This document shows, one piece after another, positions 23,695 to 35,919 of a stretch of 64,000 nucleotides of DNA. The DNA is taken from the NCBI GenBank assembly GCA_032622095.1, contig CP136061.1, positions 231,132,944 through 231,196,943 on the forward strand, given 5' to 3'. A program made the translations under genes and the position numbers. This DNA is from Siphonodentalium dalli (taxonomy: Eukaryota; Mollusca; Scaphopoda; Gadilida; Siphonodentaliidae). The notes beneath the pieces were generated by a model. That model ran no database searches. It was not told the DNA's origin and saw only the letters and a list, made by a program, of their open reading frames with translations. Position 1 is the stretch's first letter. The number at the start of each line of letters is the position of its first letter.

Positions 23695-23829
23695 AGATCC
23701 ACTGTCAAATTTGACGCCAAATAATTCAGAATTGCATAAGGCAAACAGCCATTCTTAACTCACATTAATCGCGAAAATCCACATGCACTGGTCGATTTTA
23801 TTTAAATTTGGTGTGGTGAAGCGGGTTAC

Positions 23830-24430
23830 CACTGCTGGTGTTATTACTGCGTTAGTTTTTCAAACTTTTGATTATAAAAAAACAAAAAATTATTTTGTTA
23901 TATTATCTAAAAAAAAAATTAAATTAAAACAAAAATTAAATTAAAAATCACAAAGTCTTTTTTACTTTTCGTTTAGCTTCTAGTGTATGATATAGCATGT
24001 TTGGATCGAACGTGCTCGATGGACAGTGATATTCTGTTTCATACTGAGTTTACTATGTATTTATTTCACCACTGTTGTTTATCTAAATAGAACAATAGAA
24101 CATTGCCAGGCTCAAATCGCACTAAAATAACCTAACATAGAAAATGTAAGTGAATTTAGAAACAATAACCACCATTGGTAACATACATGTATCATGGAAA
24201 TCCACGAAATCATCCTCAATTGAAAAGGAGTACGAAACAATCATATTTAATAAGGCTCTGTATTACAATGTGTCTACAACGTTTTGGAAGCAACTGCATG
24301 GAGGCTATTCATCAGATATGACCATAATATAAATTTTGCTCGCCAAACAAAAACAGAAAACAAACTATACATGGTATTTTGAAATCGATAGCTTACCATT
24401 TCTTCCTGCATTTATGGCACGTTCACATGA
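23830..24430 (+). repeat. Diverged ~600-bp direct repeat (copy 1)
   Basis: Starting near ACTGCGTTAGTTTTT and ending near TTTATGGCACGTTCACATGA, this segment is repeated at 25,715-26,299 with scattered substitutions and small indels. Shared landmarks are GTGTATGATATAGCATGTTT, GGTAACATACATGTATCATG and TTTTGGAAGCAACTGCATG. It is non-coding, in intron 1 of the lectin gene. Confidence 0.8.
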
Positions 24431-24559
24431 CGAGCAAAAATGTTAGGTATGCTCCATGTGACTTACTGGGCCAATGAAAACATTAAAACATGAATATATC
24501 CGATGGAGACAATGCACTGCTATTGTATCGCTATAGTGGGTGATCTGTGATCACCTTAA

Positions 24560-25089
24560 TTAAAAGCACGGACGGTGTTCGTTGCAGAAATATTAATTTT
24601 TTTTTTCAAATCGCCATCAACAGAAGGAATATTAACATATATATAGTTTTGTTCATATGCCAAACATAATCAGCGCGTAAAGTATATTGTCGTCAATACG
24701 TACGATGGTGGACGTAAACAACAGTCTGCTCGTGTTACAGAAGTTGTGCTTCTGTTTACATAACACAGCGCAATTCTATTGGTTAATCACACAAAAATGA
24801 TATAAATTTAACGCTCTTTATTATTTCCATATCAGGAAAACAGTATCAAATAACGCTCTTTATGTTTACCATATCCGGATCTAAACAAAAGCCAGGAAAC
24901 GTAACGTTTTTTGCATTTGTTTACATAACAAAGGGAAAACAATGGACAACATACTGTTTATGCCATATTTCTGAATGATATAAGAACAAAGCTTGTCTAT
25001 ATTTTACTATTCTTTCTGTTTAAGGCGGTTTTTGACGGAGGTGAATATTTTAACAGCATACCCACCGCCAACGCCGCCCGTATCTTTAA
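24560..25089 (-). mobile_element. TTAA-flanked non-autonomous element, family II (copy 3, inverted)
   Basis: TTAA lies at 24,560-24,563 and 25,086-25,089. Read on the minus strand it begins AGATACGGGCGGCGTTGGCGG, the same as copy 1 at 1,197, and ends with the inverse of AAGCACGGACGGTGTTCG. It lies between the two copies of the ~600-bp direct repeat, in intron 1. Confidence 0.75.
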
Positions 25090-25253
25090 TGGTGATTGGT
25101 GTCCGTTGAATAATCTCTGAGGGATATGATCCTAGTCGTGCCTGTGCTCTGGTTATGATCCATCAATATTATCGTCTGTTTCAATAACTGACTTCATATG
25201 TGTATTTTAAATGGGTTGTGAGAAACTTTGAATTATTATATGGATATGTATGC

Positions 25254-27235
25254 AGGGACGTAACTATAGATGGTCTCCCTTGGTGGGGGATGCTCACGTG
25301 AGATTTCCGACAGCACCCTCCCCTTGAACTAGGCCAAACTCCCAAATAGTTCATAAGTAAGTTGCATCCCGCCCCGGGGCCACCACTGGGTTATGAATTT
25401 CCGACCTGGTACCTCACATTCCTTGATTTTGTTTATTGACTTTAATTTTGAATGGATACCGGGGAGGGACCTTTATATAATTTGTTTATATGTGATTTTG
25501 AACACCTCAAAAACCTAGCATATATAGAGGTTAACTCTTTTAAAATTATTCAGGCCTCGATTTTTTCTTTATTTGTTTAGCAGTCCTTGGCTCGCCATAG
25601 GGGAGGACTATGACCCGTTTGGTCGACCACGGTTCTGCCCTGTGTGAGAATAGTTTGAAATCTGAATTCCAGCTCCCCACGTGTTGAAAATATCCACCTG
25701 AAACTCCACTAACGTTATAACTGCGTTAGTTTTTAAAAATTTTGATTTAAAAAAATACAATTTTGTTAAATTGAACAATGAGTTCAATCTAAAATATTAA
25801 ATTAAAAAAAAAATTATAAGTGTCTATTTTACTTCTCATTTAGCTTATAGTGTATGATATAGCATGTTTGGATTGAAAGTGCTCGATGGACAATGATATT
25901 GTGATCATATTGAATTTTCTATATATTTATTTCACCACTGCTTTTATCTAAAAAAAAATGGTGGTATCACAATAGAACATTGCCAGCTCAAATCGCACTA
26001 AAATAAGCTAACATATAGAATATGAAAGTGAATTTAGAAAAAAATAACCGCCATTGGTAACATACATGTATCATGGAAATCACAAAATCATCCTCAATTG
26101 AAAAAAGGTACGAGAAATCATATTTCAGAACACTCTTCATTACAATGTGTCTACAACTTTTTGGAAGCAACTGCATGAAGGCTATTCATCAGAGATGTCC
26201 ATAATATTTTGCTGGCGAAACAAAAATATAAAACAAACTCTACATGGTATTTTGAAATCGATAGCTTGTCATCCTCCATTTATGGCACGTTCACATGACC
26301 ATAAAGCTTAATCCTCCATACATTTACTGTAGCCAGCCATTCCGCCGTCGACTAATTATCCATGCAGTTTATTTCTCTGTTTATGTTTCAATGCAGATAA
26401 TGTTTGTATTCGGCATAATGGTATATTCTTTAAAATTACAATAAAACACAATGAGGCATCTTGGACATATTTGAATTGGTCTATGTTGCAAAGTGCTTTG
26501 TAATCCATGAATTAAGAATTTTGAGGCCGTATTCGAATTTTTCCGCAGATGATAAACCAATATCTTGGCAGAAACTTCTTCTTGATTATTCCGACACTGT
26601 TGTTGAAATAATTATTCCTCACCACTTGGCCTCGCCTATATATATAATGGGCAACTGCTCTATGTTCGCATACCCCTAACGATAAGTCATTCATTTCCAG
26701 TACGGATACGATCTATTGGCCGTTCTGTTCACATGCATCTTTCAAGAAGCTCCGGACACCGATGAGTCGATGTCGATATCGATGAACACGATCGTACGAG
26801 AACGAAGGCCATTTAAATCTCTATAACAAATTAAGCCACAGGAACCAGACTTCCTGTTGACATTTTCATAACCAAACCAAATCCCTGACTGTGCAATTGC
26901 GATTGCACCATCTTGGGTTTGGAATTATCTGGCTGGTACCTCAAACTTTCCAACTATTTTGAAATTTAGACCAGTTACCTCAAACGTTGAAAAATGTCCA
27001 ATCCTATATCAACTTCAGACTAAATATAGAAACATATGCTATACTGTTGGTCTAAAAGCAACAAATTCCTCACCATATGGTTGAAAGATTAGATCATGGA
27101 ACAATTTCAACCTATACGTGGTGTGAAATTTCCAGCAGATGTTGTGTAAGGCATGAAATTTCCTGCTGTTAGAAATTGTTATCATAAATGAGGGAGACCG
27201 ATATCCCAAGCCCCACGTCGCCACGCTCCTATGTT
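25254..27235. mobile_element. Probable old relic of the hAT-type family also present at 33,498
   Basis: CAGGGACGTAAC at 25,254 and the following text (GGTCTCCCTTGG, CCTTGAAC, TTTCCGACCTGGTAC) resemble the left part of the element at 33,498. CACGTCGCCACGCTCC near 27,215 resembles its right end. Interior phrases such as GGTGTGAAATTTCCAGCAGATG also match. The middle holds other sequence, including the second copy of the ~600-bp repeat. No target duplication is clear, so both limits are tentative. Confidence 0.35.
25715..26299 (+). repeat. Diverged ~600-bp direct repeat (copy 2)
   Basis: Second copy of 23,830-24,430. Relative to copy 1 it has an extra AAAAAAATGGTGGTATCAC stretch and several A-run length changes. 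It is non-coding. Confidence 0.8.
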
Positions 27236-27559
27236 GGGTAGCCAGACACGTGCTACGCACCCCAGCCCCGTGAACAAAACAGAATCCATATAAACTCAAT
27301 AAAACTTCATATGTGGTTTCGATTGGGGTGGGGTCATCCGATATGCGAAAAAAAACATAAACATTTTTGCCACCCCATATAAGCACGTACCATTAAATTA
27401 TAACATAGGCTTGTACCTATTTCCAAATAACATGACCACTTTCTCATTTCGCTCGGTTTTGGAAGGTATTCATACAATCGTGTAATGACTTGGCGATATG
27501 GGCTGGGTTCTTTCACCTCAACTTCGATAAACATTTTCAAAAGTTGGAAATTCAATTAT

Positions 27560-30500
27560 GCTATGAATTGTCAATATGGACTAAATGTGGTTGATCCGAA
27601 GCAATTCACTTGAAACAGCACGGATACTACTGTTCTGATTGAGCTAAAATCATCGCCATCAACATGCGCTCTTCTGGTCACTCACCATCTCCATTATCGA
27701 TACACCATCTTGTTACGTAATCCGGCGATGGTAATTATCAGCCTATTGTTCGGCGGTCTTTTTGTAGATTCAGCACCACTGACAAAACATTTGTCAAAAT
27801 TATTCCTCAGTCAAAACCAAAAGGAGACCTTAACTTACGAATACGGTATACATTAAAGTGATGTGAAACACTACGGTTGGGTGATGAAATAGAAATGGAG
27901 AATAATCTTGCTCAAAGTAGTTCTTATGAATATTAATCCAAATTTCAACACATACCGCCAGTCTTGTATAGTTATTAAATGCAATGAGTATCGATGGCGA
28001 AATCATTTGCGTTAGTTTATCGGCGATTGTTGCGTCCCGAATCGAGATGTAAATATTTACAATTAAGCGTAGTTCAGACGGTGTTTCCTATGGAGTTGTA
28101 TGGTCGATTTCTTTGAGATTTTGGGCGATGTTAGTAGAATGCTACATTCTCCCAGTTGGCATAGCCCCTGAGTACTAATTTATCAGTTTCAAGCACCCGA
28201 ACAAGTCCATAATATGTCTTTAATAGTGTCGTGCATGTAGCGATATTTTAGTTGTATAAGTCAGTTGTGTGAACTTATAACTTGTATCTATGTTTTCGAA
28301 AAGTCTTAGTCCCTGTCATTTCTGAATATAATTAAATGAACCGTAGTCGCACTCACCAAAGTCAGGGTCTGTGTGAAACTTTCAAAACATATCGTATGAT
28401 CGTATCGTTTGAAAATAGTTTAATACTGGCTGCGCTGGAGTTTGCAAAACGACATGAATGCATGTACAGCAGTGTGTACAAATAACATCATAGCATATTA
28501 GCATGACCATTTGGTCAAGAATACTCGTCGCTGCGTCAAAACTGGTTGACAGATAAACACATTACTTAACGTTGTTAACATTTTCCGTTCAACATCTGCA
28601 GTTATCCCCTTTTGTTTATCTGAAAATGTTGGATTTCTGTCCGTCCGCTCATATATCTCAACCATGGGTTATCGGATCTCGATGAAATTTGGTATGCAGG
28701 TTTGGCATCAGGAGAGCTTTCGAAAGAGGGTTCGTTGATGTTGTTCACATTTCCGTTCAAGAATTATCCCTCTTTATTTATCTGAAAATGTTGAATTTCC
28801 GTCCGTCGTTTGTTACAATTGTCATGTAATGTGTTCGTTCATCACATTTTTGTCCACAATTTGGATTCCGACCTGCCCATATTTCAGTTTCCACCATGGG
28901 GGTATCCTAGCACCCGTGGTGCAACCTCTTGTTATTTTTGGGTTTAGAAAAATGTACAGGTGGCAGGTTTTTTTTCTCGGTTTTATGATGTAAAATTGGA
29001 GAGGGCATCATATATCATGTTCGCGGTCATCGACAAATCCGGACGGTCCACATGGTTAAAAGCATAGCCCTGTTATCTTCATGTGACATTAAGTTTATAC
29101 AAAATTGTAGAGTCACTTTCACTTAGGTTCATTTTTACAGTAAATTCAACTTACAACAATTCGGCTTTCATGAATCGAGATCAGCACCCTCTAAATATGG
29201 CGATGCCGGTCTGGTTATAAAAATGAAAATGACAAAAAAAGTTCAGGGATTCGCAGAGAAGGAACTATTCAGCATACATGGACTTTTACTCTATCAATTT
29301 AACTGACGATGGTTAACCGTAGTGAAAGTTATTTGAATCTATAAAACAGGGCAAATTTATGCACTTGGAAATAACCGGAGTGTATATGCCTTTACAAATA
29401 GGACCATTATCTGCATTGAACTTTCAGGTTATAGTTAATAAGAGCGCCACCACGGTGGCACAATACGTCCGTTTGGGCTTGATTCAATTGCTTACATTTC
29501 AGAAAGATTCCAACTTTAGAGATATCAGTCGAAAACCAACAAAACAAAAAAACCTAAATAAATAAATAAAAAAGTAAACAGATAGTTTTTTTTAAATGCC
29601 ACATAAGATAAGTCTGGTGTCCATCGAAAAAGGTCCGTAACCGTCGTAACATTATAGGCGGACGAAACCTACAATTGAACTTGGCCTGTATTTTGTGGTT
29701 GTAAGCATATAGACCAAATTTTAATCAATTCATTTATCATTAAAACAAAGTTATCATCCGGAAACGAACCGATGGACTGATAGACGACCAAAAACATAAT
29801 TCCTCCATTTAAAAAAAAAACGGGTGTATTAATATTTGGCTTCAATTATATATGCTTGATTTTTGCGAAATATAACTGATAGTAATTTACATGAAAATTT
29901 CGGCATTGGAACTACAGATATGTTTACTTCTCATGTAAGTAGCTGTGGTATAGAGGCATTCTATAAATAGTTTTCATGTAAATTATAGCGTTCTGTGTCG
30001 AAATACCTGCAACAAATATCAAGCAAATTTATAACCGTGTGCGTGCGAACGCGGCCTTACCATAAACGCGTTTTATTGTTTCATGAAGTAAAATAGCATT
30101 CGATTTTTCAAGATTCTATGACTTGATTTAGTATTACTATGGAATATACAATTTTACAAGTATTTTGCGTAATAGTCGACCTATTTGGTCCCTCGTATCG
30201 GTCCGTAAAGTGACAATATTGAGTAGTATATAAAGGTCAATCCACACCGGGCCGTTTTATGTCGTCCGTAGCGGTTCAAAGCGCGCGACTTTTATATTCA
30301 CCCCTGAAAGCGATAGGATCGCTTCGTCGTGCGCGATGGTTTGGGTAGATAATCGTTTGAGTGCAACATTTACAGGAAGGACACAAGTACAATGTATATG
30401 GGCAATTTAATCAGAATGTGCTAAACATATACATTTAAAAGATTTTCAAACTCTTTTTATTGTCAAATATAGTATGTTAAGTGGAATGGTGCACGGGATT

Positions 30501-31400
30501 CCTAAATTATCATAGCAATTGCGTTTAATTGAATTTCATTCTATAATTCCAGTTTGTGAGTTTTTTTTATCGGGTGGGGGGAGGGCAAATTGTGGGCAAA
30601 GTGACTTCAAAAGATTGGAATAGATTGGGACCAAAAATTAACCAGACAATCCTGTTATTACGTCAAGCTCTTCCCAGGCATTTTCTCTTTTCATTTATCC
30701 TTGCACTTCAGTTATTAGCATGTCGCTAAAGTCCTCCAACAACTTTGTTATCGCGACGAGGAATGAATGTGTCGCCTTCGTGTTAATTCATGATTGAGTT
30801 AATAAAGCATCCAGGCATACGCACGTATATATCCTATTTTACAGCGACTCAATTATCCCACTGGTTTGCCACAAAGCGAGAAATAGACGAAGCATAAAAT
30901 CACTGCTGTGATCGCGATTCGATGGTCCCCATATAATCAGATTCCAACAACAACAGCATTTCTTCAAACGAGGGTTTAGTTACCAGAATCGGTTAATTAC
31001 CAAACAATAATGCTAACCACTATCAACTCTAGTATAAACATTCCAAACCATGTTATATATCAACATTTTGTTCAACGCAATTTGGTATATCGAGAGTATG
31101 TCAGTCGGCTTATCGCATATTTGCTAGGCCGCCAAATATTTCAGGTGGTGAAAATAACAGATTTCAACAATGGATAGCTGATAACTCTGAGCTTTGATGG
31201 GTGGGTTCCTCGACTCGAATCAATTATTTTTTACCCCAAAAGCCAAATAAATAGTAATTTAGGAGCGTTATTCGGATAATGTATCGTTAACTATAAGTTA
31301 TGTCTTTAATTGTATTTAAATGCTCAATGTCGATAAGGGCCTTCTCTATATTTTAGATTCTCCTAAGTCCGCAAAAAAAATACAATTTTAAATAATTCAT
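27560..31400. other. Intron 1 of the lectin gene; no exon recognised
   Basis: AT-rich, with no domain-bearing frame. Two related phrases (TTTATCTGAAAATGTTG followed by TTTCTGTCCGTCCG, near 28,617 and 28,778) and CCATGGGGGTATCCTAGCAC near 28,896 look like fragments of a dispersed repeat with internal repetition. Confidence 0.4.
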
Positions 31401-31470
31401 AGCCCATAAACATAACATTTTAGCAGGACCACATTATGTAGAAACCCTAAAACATAATACAGAAACATAC

Positions 31471-31516
31471 CTGCCAAATCGGCGACAAGTAATACAAGGA
31501 CGAGAATAACCTTCAT
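31471..31516 (-). CDS. Lectin gene exon 1: signal peptide
   Basis: ATG at 31,516 opens MKVILVLVLLVADLA, a short hydrophobic secretion signal, plus one base before the donor GTATGT. Splicing to the acceptor before 23,299 restores an Asp codon and continues in frame into the fucolectin domain. An almost identical exon with the same length and phase lies at 498-543. The 8.2 kb intron that follows is filled with repeats. The start is chosen because it is the only ATG that gives a leader, and it is shared by both paralogues. No TATA box is evident directly upstream. Confidence 0.75.
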
Positions 31517-31904
31517 CGTACAGGACGTACTGCGTCTCCACGTATACTAATGTAGATTCGCAAAAAGTATCAATGTGGTTCTGTTTTCGTAACGATCTCA
31601 GTTGCAGAGACTTTCTGCAGATTGCACACTCAGCTCCTCCCAATATCGTAGTGTCTGTTTTGATTGGTTGTCCTCAATAGCGACCTAATCGAGTTTCGCC
31701 GTTACATCTGACGAACAAAATCAATGTACCACCAGCGAAGATTGCATATTTAATGTATAGCATTCGATAAGTATAGTCGCTAAAAGAATGCCTTGAACAA
31801 AAACGGTGTTGTGCATAGAATCAAATAAAAGTGCATGTGACGCCATATTCACAATTAATACACCCTTGTGTAGTCCCTGAAGTCCAAATTCGAGAAAATT
31901 GTGA

Positions 31905-32325
31905 GTGTGAGAACCTCGAAGTTCCACCAGTACAAAACCAGGAAACTTTTTTTTTAATTTTTGACAGGGAACCTTACAAAATATATTATCAGTTATTACC
32001 TGTTCCTTAATAATGTACTTCACTATAGGTGAAGGTCCCAACTCGAAATTGCATGCATTTCTGTGACTGCTGTGAGCTGATATCGCAATAAACATTGAAT
32101 TAATTACCCAGGAGAAATTCCATAATTGTTAGCACTGAAAGCAAAATCTCTCACAACGTCACTTAAATCTGAAATTTCGAGTTGGGACCTTCAGCGAATT
32201 ACATTATTAAGGAACAGATAATATCTCAAAAAATATATTCCCCGCGTTATGTTTTCGACTTTATAAGGTTCCCTGTCAAAACATCAAAAAGTTCCCAGGT
32301 TTTGAACTGGTGGAATATGATCTCC
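31905..32325. repeat. Fold-back repeat upstream of the lectin gene
   Basis: The left arm (about 31,905-32,055) and right arm (about 32,168-32,325) are imperfect inverted copies. Shared landmarks are GAAGGTCCCAACTCGAAATT and its inverse, CAGGGAACCTTA and its inverse, and CCACCAGTACAAAACC and its inverse. A ~110-bp spacer separates the arms. Clear target duplications were not found. The long open frame on its minus strand is a by-product. Confidence 0.65.
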
Positions 32326-32435
32326 ACGGGCGTTAGTCAGAGTAGAGATTCATGGCATGATCTAGATCCACCAAACTCCAGACCAACTCCGAGATATCCG
32401 AATGTTTAATGTATTGGTGTTGCTATATTATAATA

Positions 32436-32480
32436 CTAGCTGAAACAGGCTCGCGTCGGAGGGGCCCACGATCCCTGTGT
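32436..32480 (-). mobile_element. Helitron-type 3' terminus
   Basis: On the minus strand a GC-rich stretch with CCGACGCGAG is followed by CCTGTTTCAGCTAG and then T, matching the CTAG/T ends of the Helitrons at 6,700 and 38,411. The 5' end was not found. Confidence 0.4.
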
Positions 32481-34216
32481 GCGCTACGCGCCCATAATAG
32501 CAACCACCAAGGGTGCTTATACCTAAGGCAGGTGAATGACGTCATATATTTTTTTCTATATCCATCAGTGATTTTTTAGATCGCGGGTATGGATTTTGGA
32601 TAAATTATCACGTGACTTCCGGTTAGCAACAGTGTGGAGATTGCAAAAAACGCGGAATTGGGAATGAAGCATCGCGATGAAAATGAAAGTAACTAATTCA
32701 CAACTTACGAAAAATTCACATGTGATTGAGGTCTATTAATTTCAAATAGACCAATTTCTGTGGTTAGCTAAACGAAAACGAAAAATAAAGACGTCATGAC
32801 ACGGTTTCTGACGTCATTATGGATTGGTGGGCCAGAATCCAGACAAGATTGCACAATCCACGAGTCCACGACACGTCTTGTCAAGTTGGCATGTCATCTC
32901 CGTCGTGAATACTCATGATCACTGCGTGATGTTACATAACTTATTCTTAGCGCTATGTCGCCGATAAAAGGCAAATTTGAGGCACAGCATGTGTGGTTGC
33001 TCCACTACGTGTCACGTACGATTCATATCAGACGGATCCTACCCTTTTATGTACATAGATATGTATTATGCTGCGTCAACACCCCCGTGTACGTGGTATC
33101 GCCAAAACCGAGGGTATCGCCAAAACCGAGAAAATGGGAAAGTCATTTTCACGTATATGATATGGGGATATGTTTGTTTCTCATCGTAAAACAGACAACG
33201 AACAACACATGTGTATGTCCATATGAAGCAGGAATATTTATCCACCGCTGTCAATCAGTTTTCCCAGATCAAACCATTTAATATTTTTTGGCGATTTTGT
33301 TCAATAGTGTTTTTGCTTTTGCTCACTCAAATTTTCGACAACATCCACCCACTAGTATATATTTCTTGGACTTCCACGCTGCCAAAACAAATGCCGGTAT
33401 ATAGCTGAATCTGTCAATGAAGCATAGGATCGAACAGAATGTTAAAAATCAGTGTCGTTCTCAATATCCGCGCGATATATGGATGGACCACTGTCGGCAG
33501 GGACGTGGCTAGAGGGTCTCCGTTGGGGGGGGGGGTGTCCACCTTGATAATTCCAACTGCACCCCGCCCCCTTGAATCAAACCGGAGACAAGGTTTTGCA
33601 TAATTCCATTTGGTGTAAACAGTATTTAATCCATATAATTCATAAAGTAATTACAACATAATAACAAGTTATGGTATGGAGGGGATTCGACAGCAAGCTG
33701 ATAGCTTATATGTGTCGTCTCCGATTACGATGTGACCGAGCCCACGTCGTCAGTATGCTTGAATTAAGTGCGATGTATTTCAGACAATTGGTGCTCACAG
33801 TTGGCGTTTATTTAGTTTTTGTCTCGCATCAACTCACGCGGTGGGCTCGTTCGATAGGTGTGTCGAAATTGAGTTTTATGGAATAAACGGTTTAAGTGAG
33901 ACTAAGAGTTGGTATTGATAATAGTTGGTGTTAGACAAATTAATATCAGGTCAGTGGGAGAAAAGGGCAGAATAGTAATGTTTCAGATAGAGGAGAATTT
34001 AAAGATATGTGGAAAATCTGATGTAGACAGAATTATTTTGAGGAGCTGACTTCTAGCATCTGAGCCGACGACGCACCACGGTAACAGTTCACAATGAATT
34101 CGAACGCGGAATGTTTTCTTATGTGGTCAGGTTATAAACTAGCTCATTATTGCATATCTTCCGATTTTATTTGGTTATTGTGCGTGTGTGTGGTTTAACG
34201 AACGAGTCCTCAGGGT

Positions 34217-34853
34217 CATTACTGATTGAATTTGAATCGTTTGGTTCTTAGGATATACTTTTGTACTTCTCTGAAAATGGTTATATTATCGTCATGTAAG
34301 AGTTCAGTGGAACCACGGAGTAGCACTTCGGTTGTAATGTTGCAAAGGCCAGACACTGTGGTTAGTAATGAAGATCTTTGTGAGTCGTATCTTTCGCATT
34401 CGAGTAAATAATGTTCGGTATCCTCTAGCTCACCGCAAGCACACATGGGTTGGTCAGAAACACAATTTGAATAGGTGTGGTAATTTAAGTGGCTACAGTG
34501 CAGTCTAAGTCGAGAGTGCAAAACCTGCGCATCGCGTGTGCAGGCATAATAAAAACCATTTAGGGATATTGTTCATGTTAGAATTCAATGACTTTGAGAA
34601 TGTCACTATTGAATCCATGGCAATCCTGCTTGTGTCAAGGTTATTCCACAAAGTGGTTGTCGATGGAAGGAAGGATCTTCTGTGATATTCATTATCGAAA
34701 ACTGGAACCATAAACAAATTGCCTTGTCTGGTGACACGTCCCGATATCTGACTGTGAGTTGGAGGTACTAAAGTTCTTAGATATATTGGTGCCTGGCCAT
34801 ACACCATCTTGTAGAATAGCTTCAGTTTGTATTTTTCACGTCGTGATTTTAAA
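34217..34853 (-). pseudogene. LINE fragment: C-terminal end of a jockey/CR1-like reverse transcriptase ORF
   Basis: The minus-strand text reads FYKMVYGQAPIYL, then RRSFLPSTTTLWNNL, and after a frame change RLRLHCSHLNYH, CACGELEDTEHYLLECERYDSQR. The last part is the zinc-knuckle-like C-x-C-x7-H-x4-C tail found after the reverse transcriptase in many non-LTR retrotransposons. Only this tail is present, so the element is 5'-truncated. It belongs to the same general family as the longer relic at 50,973-54,823. Confidence 0.75.
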
Positions 34854-34988
34854 GTTTAATTCCATTTGCACCCCCCCCCCCCCTTGAATCAGACCAAAAC
34901 ACCCCTTGAATCAGACCAAAGGTTTTGCATAATTTAATTCCCTCCTTGCACCTAAGTATTCACAAACCTAATAGCCTATTTATAAACC

Positions 34989-35603
34989 ATGGTTCTAGGT
35001 TCTATCTACCCGGTGGAAATGGATGCTGTGGTCTCGGATGTTTTACGCTCGAGCTACATGAAGTTGAGAGCCTTGAGGCGAGTGAAATGTCATCTAAGCC
35101 AAAGTGCGATGAAACATGCCGTTCTATCTCTGGTTGTTTCTAAAGTTGACACTTTTAATCCATTATTAACACACCTTACAACGGGAAGTGTCCGGAGGAT
35201 TGATCTTTTATTGAAAAGTTGCGCTCGTCTCGTTTCGAATGTACCAAGATACAGCAGAATAACACATGTCATGAAAGAACTACACATGTTGAAGTTTGAG
35301 TACCGTGTCAAATACAGATGTGCCCTAATTGTTTTCAAGTCTCTGCACGGAGATACACCATCTTACATTTCTGAAATGTTTACCAAACACAGCTCAGTTA
35401 CTCGAAATGGCCGAAGTGGAGTTCAATTGTCTCATATATACCAGATAAACTAAATGTGAACTATGGAAAGTGCTCATTCCAAAATGTCTCCGTTTCTATT
35501 TGGAACAGCCTACCCGTTGATATGAGGAAGATTGACTCAGTATCATCTTTTAAAACAGCTCTTAAAACTCACCTGTTCAGAATGTGTTATTCGTTATAAG
35601 TCC
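34989..35603 (+). pseudogene. LINE fragment: C-terminal region of a CR1/L2-like ORF
   Basis: The plus-strand frame carries LLKSCARLVSNVPRYSRITHVMKELHML-type text (RITHVMKELHM, FKSLHGDTPSYISEM), then after a frameshift SIWNSLPVDMRKIDSVSSF and KTALKTHLFRMCYS. This order is typical of the region between the reverse transcriptase and the stop in CR1/L2-type LINEs. The 3' region runs to an (ATA)n tract at about 35,890-35,919. The catalytic domain is missing and the piece is opposite in strand to its neighbour. Confidence 0.7.
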
Positions 35604-35885
35604 ACCATCTGTTATTTTAACTCTTTTTTTAGGATTATCCGTTATAGTTGGAAATTAATATTTAACTTAATATTTTAATCAGGTCTTTTAATATACTGGA
35701 TATTTTATTGTTAATTGTAGGTCCAATTTCAGTCATCTTTCCGAGTTATCTGCCATATATATCGGTGAAGCTTGTATTGCTTTTTTATGTGTAAATATGC
35801 GCGATGTTATCTTGTTTGTGTATATTTGTGTATGTAATTGCGCATTGAAACTAATTGCTGTAGAATGCATGCGTTTCTTAAATGA

Positions 35886-35919
<34 letters not shown>

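Noticed and set aside
31721-32095. 124-codon minus-strand frame
   Set aside because: It overlaps the left arm of the fold-back repeat at 31,905-32,325 and has no domain.
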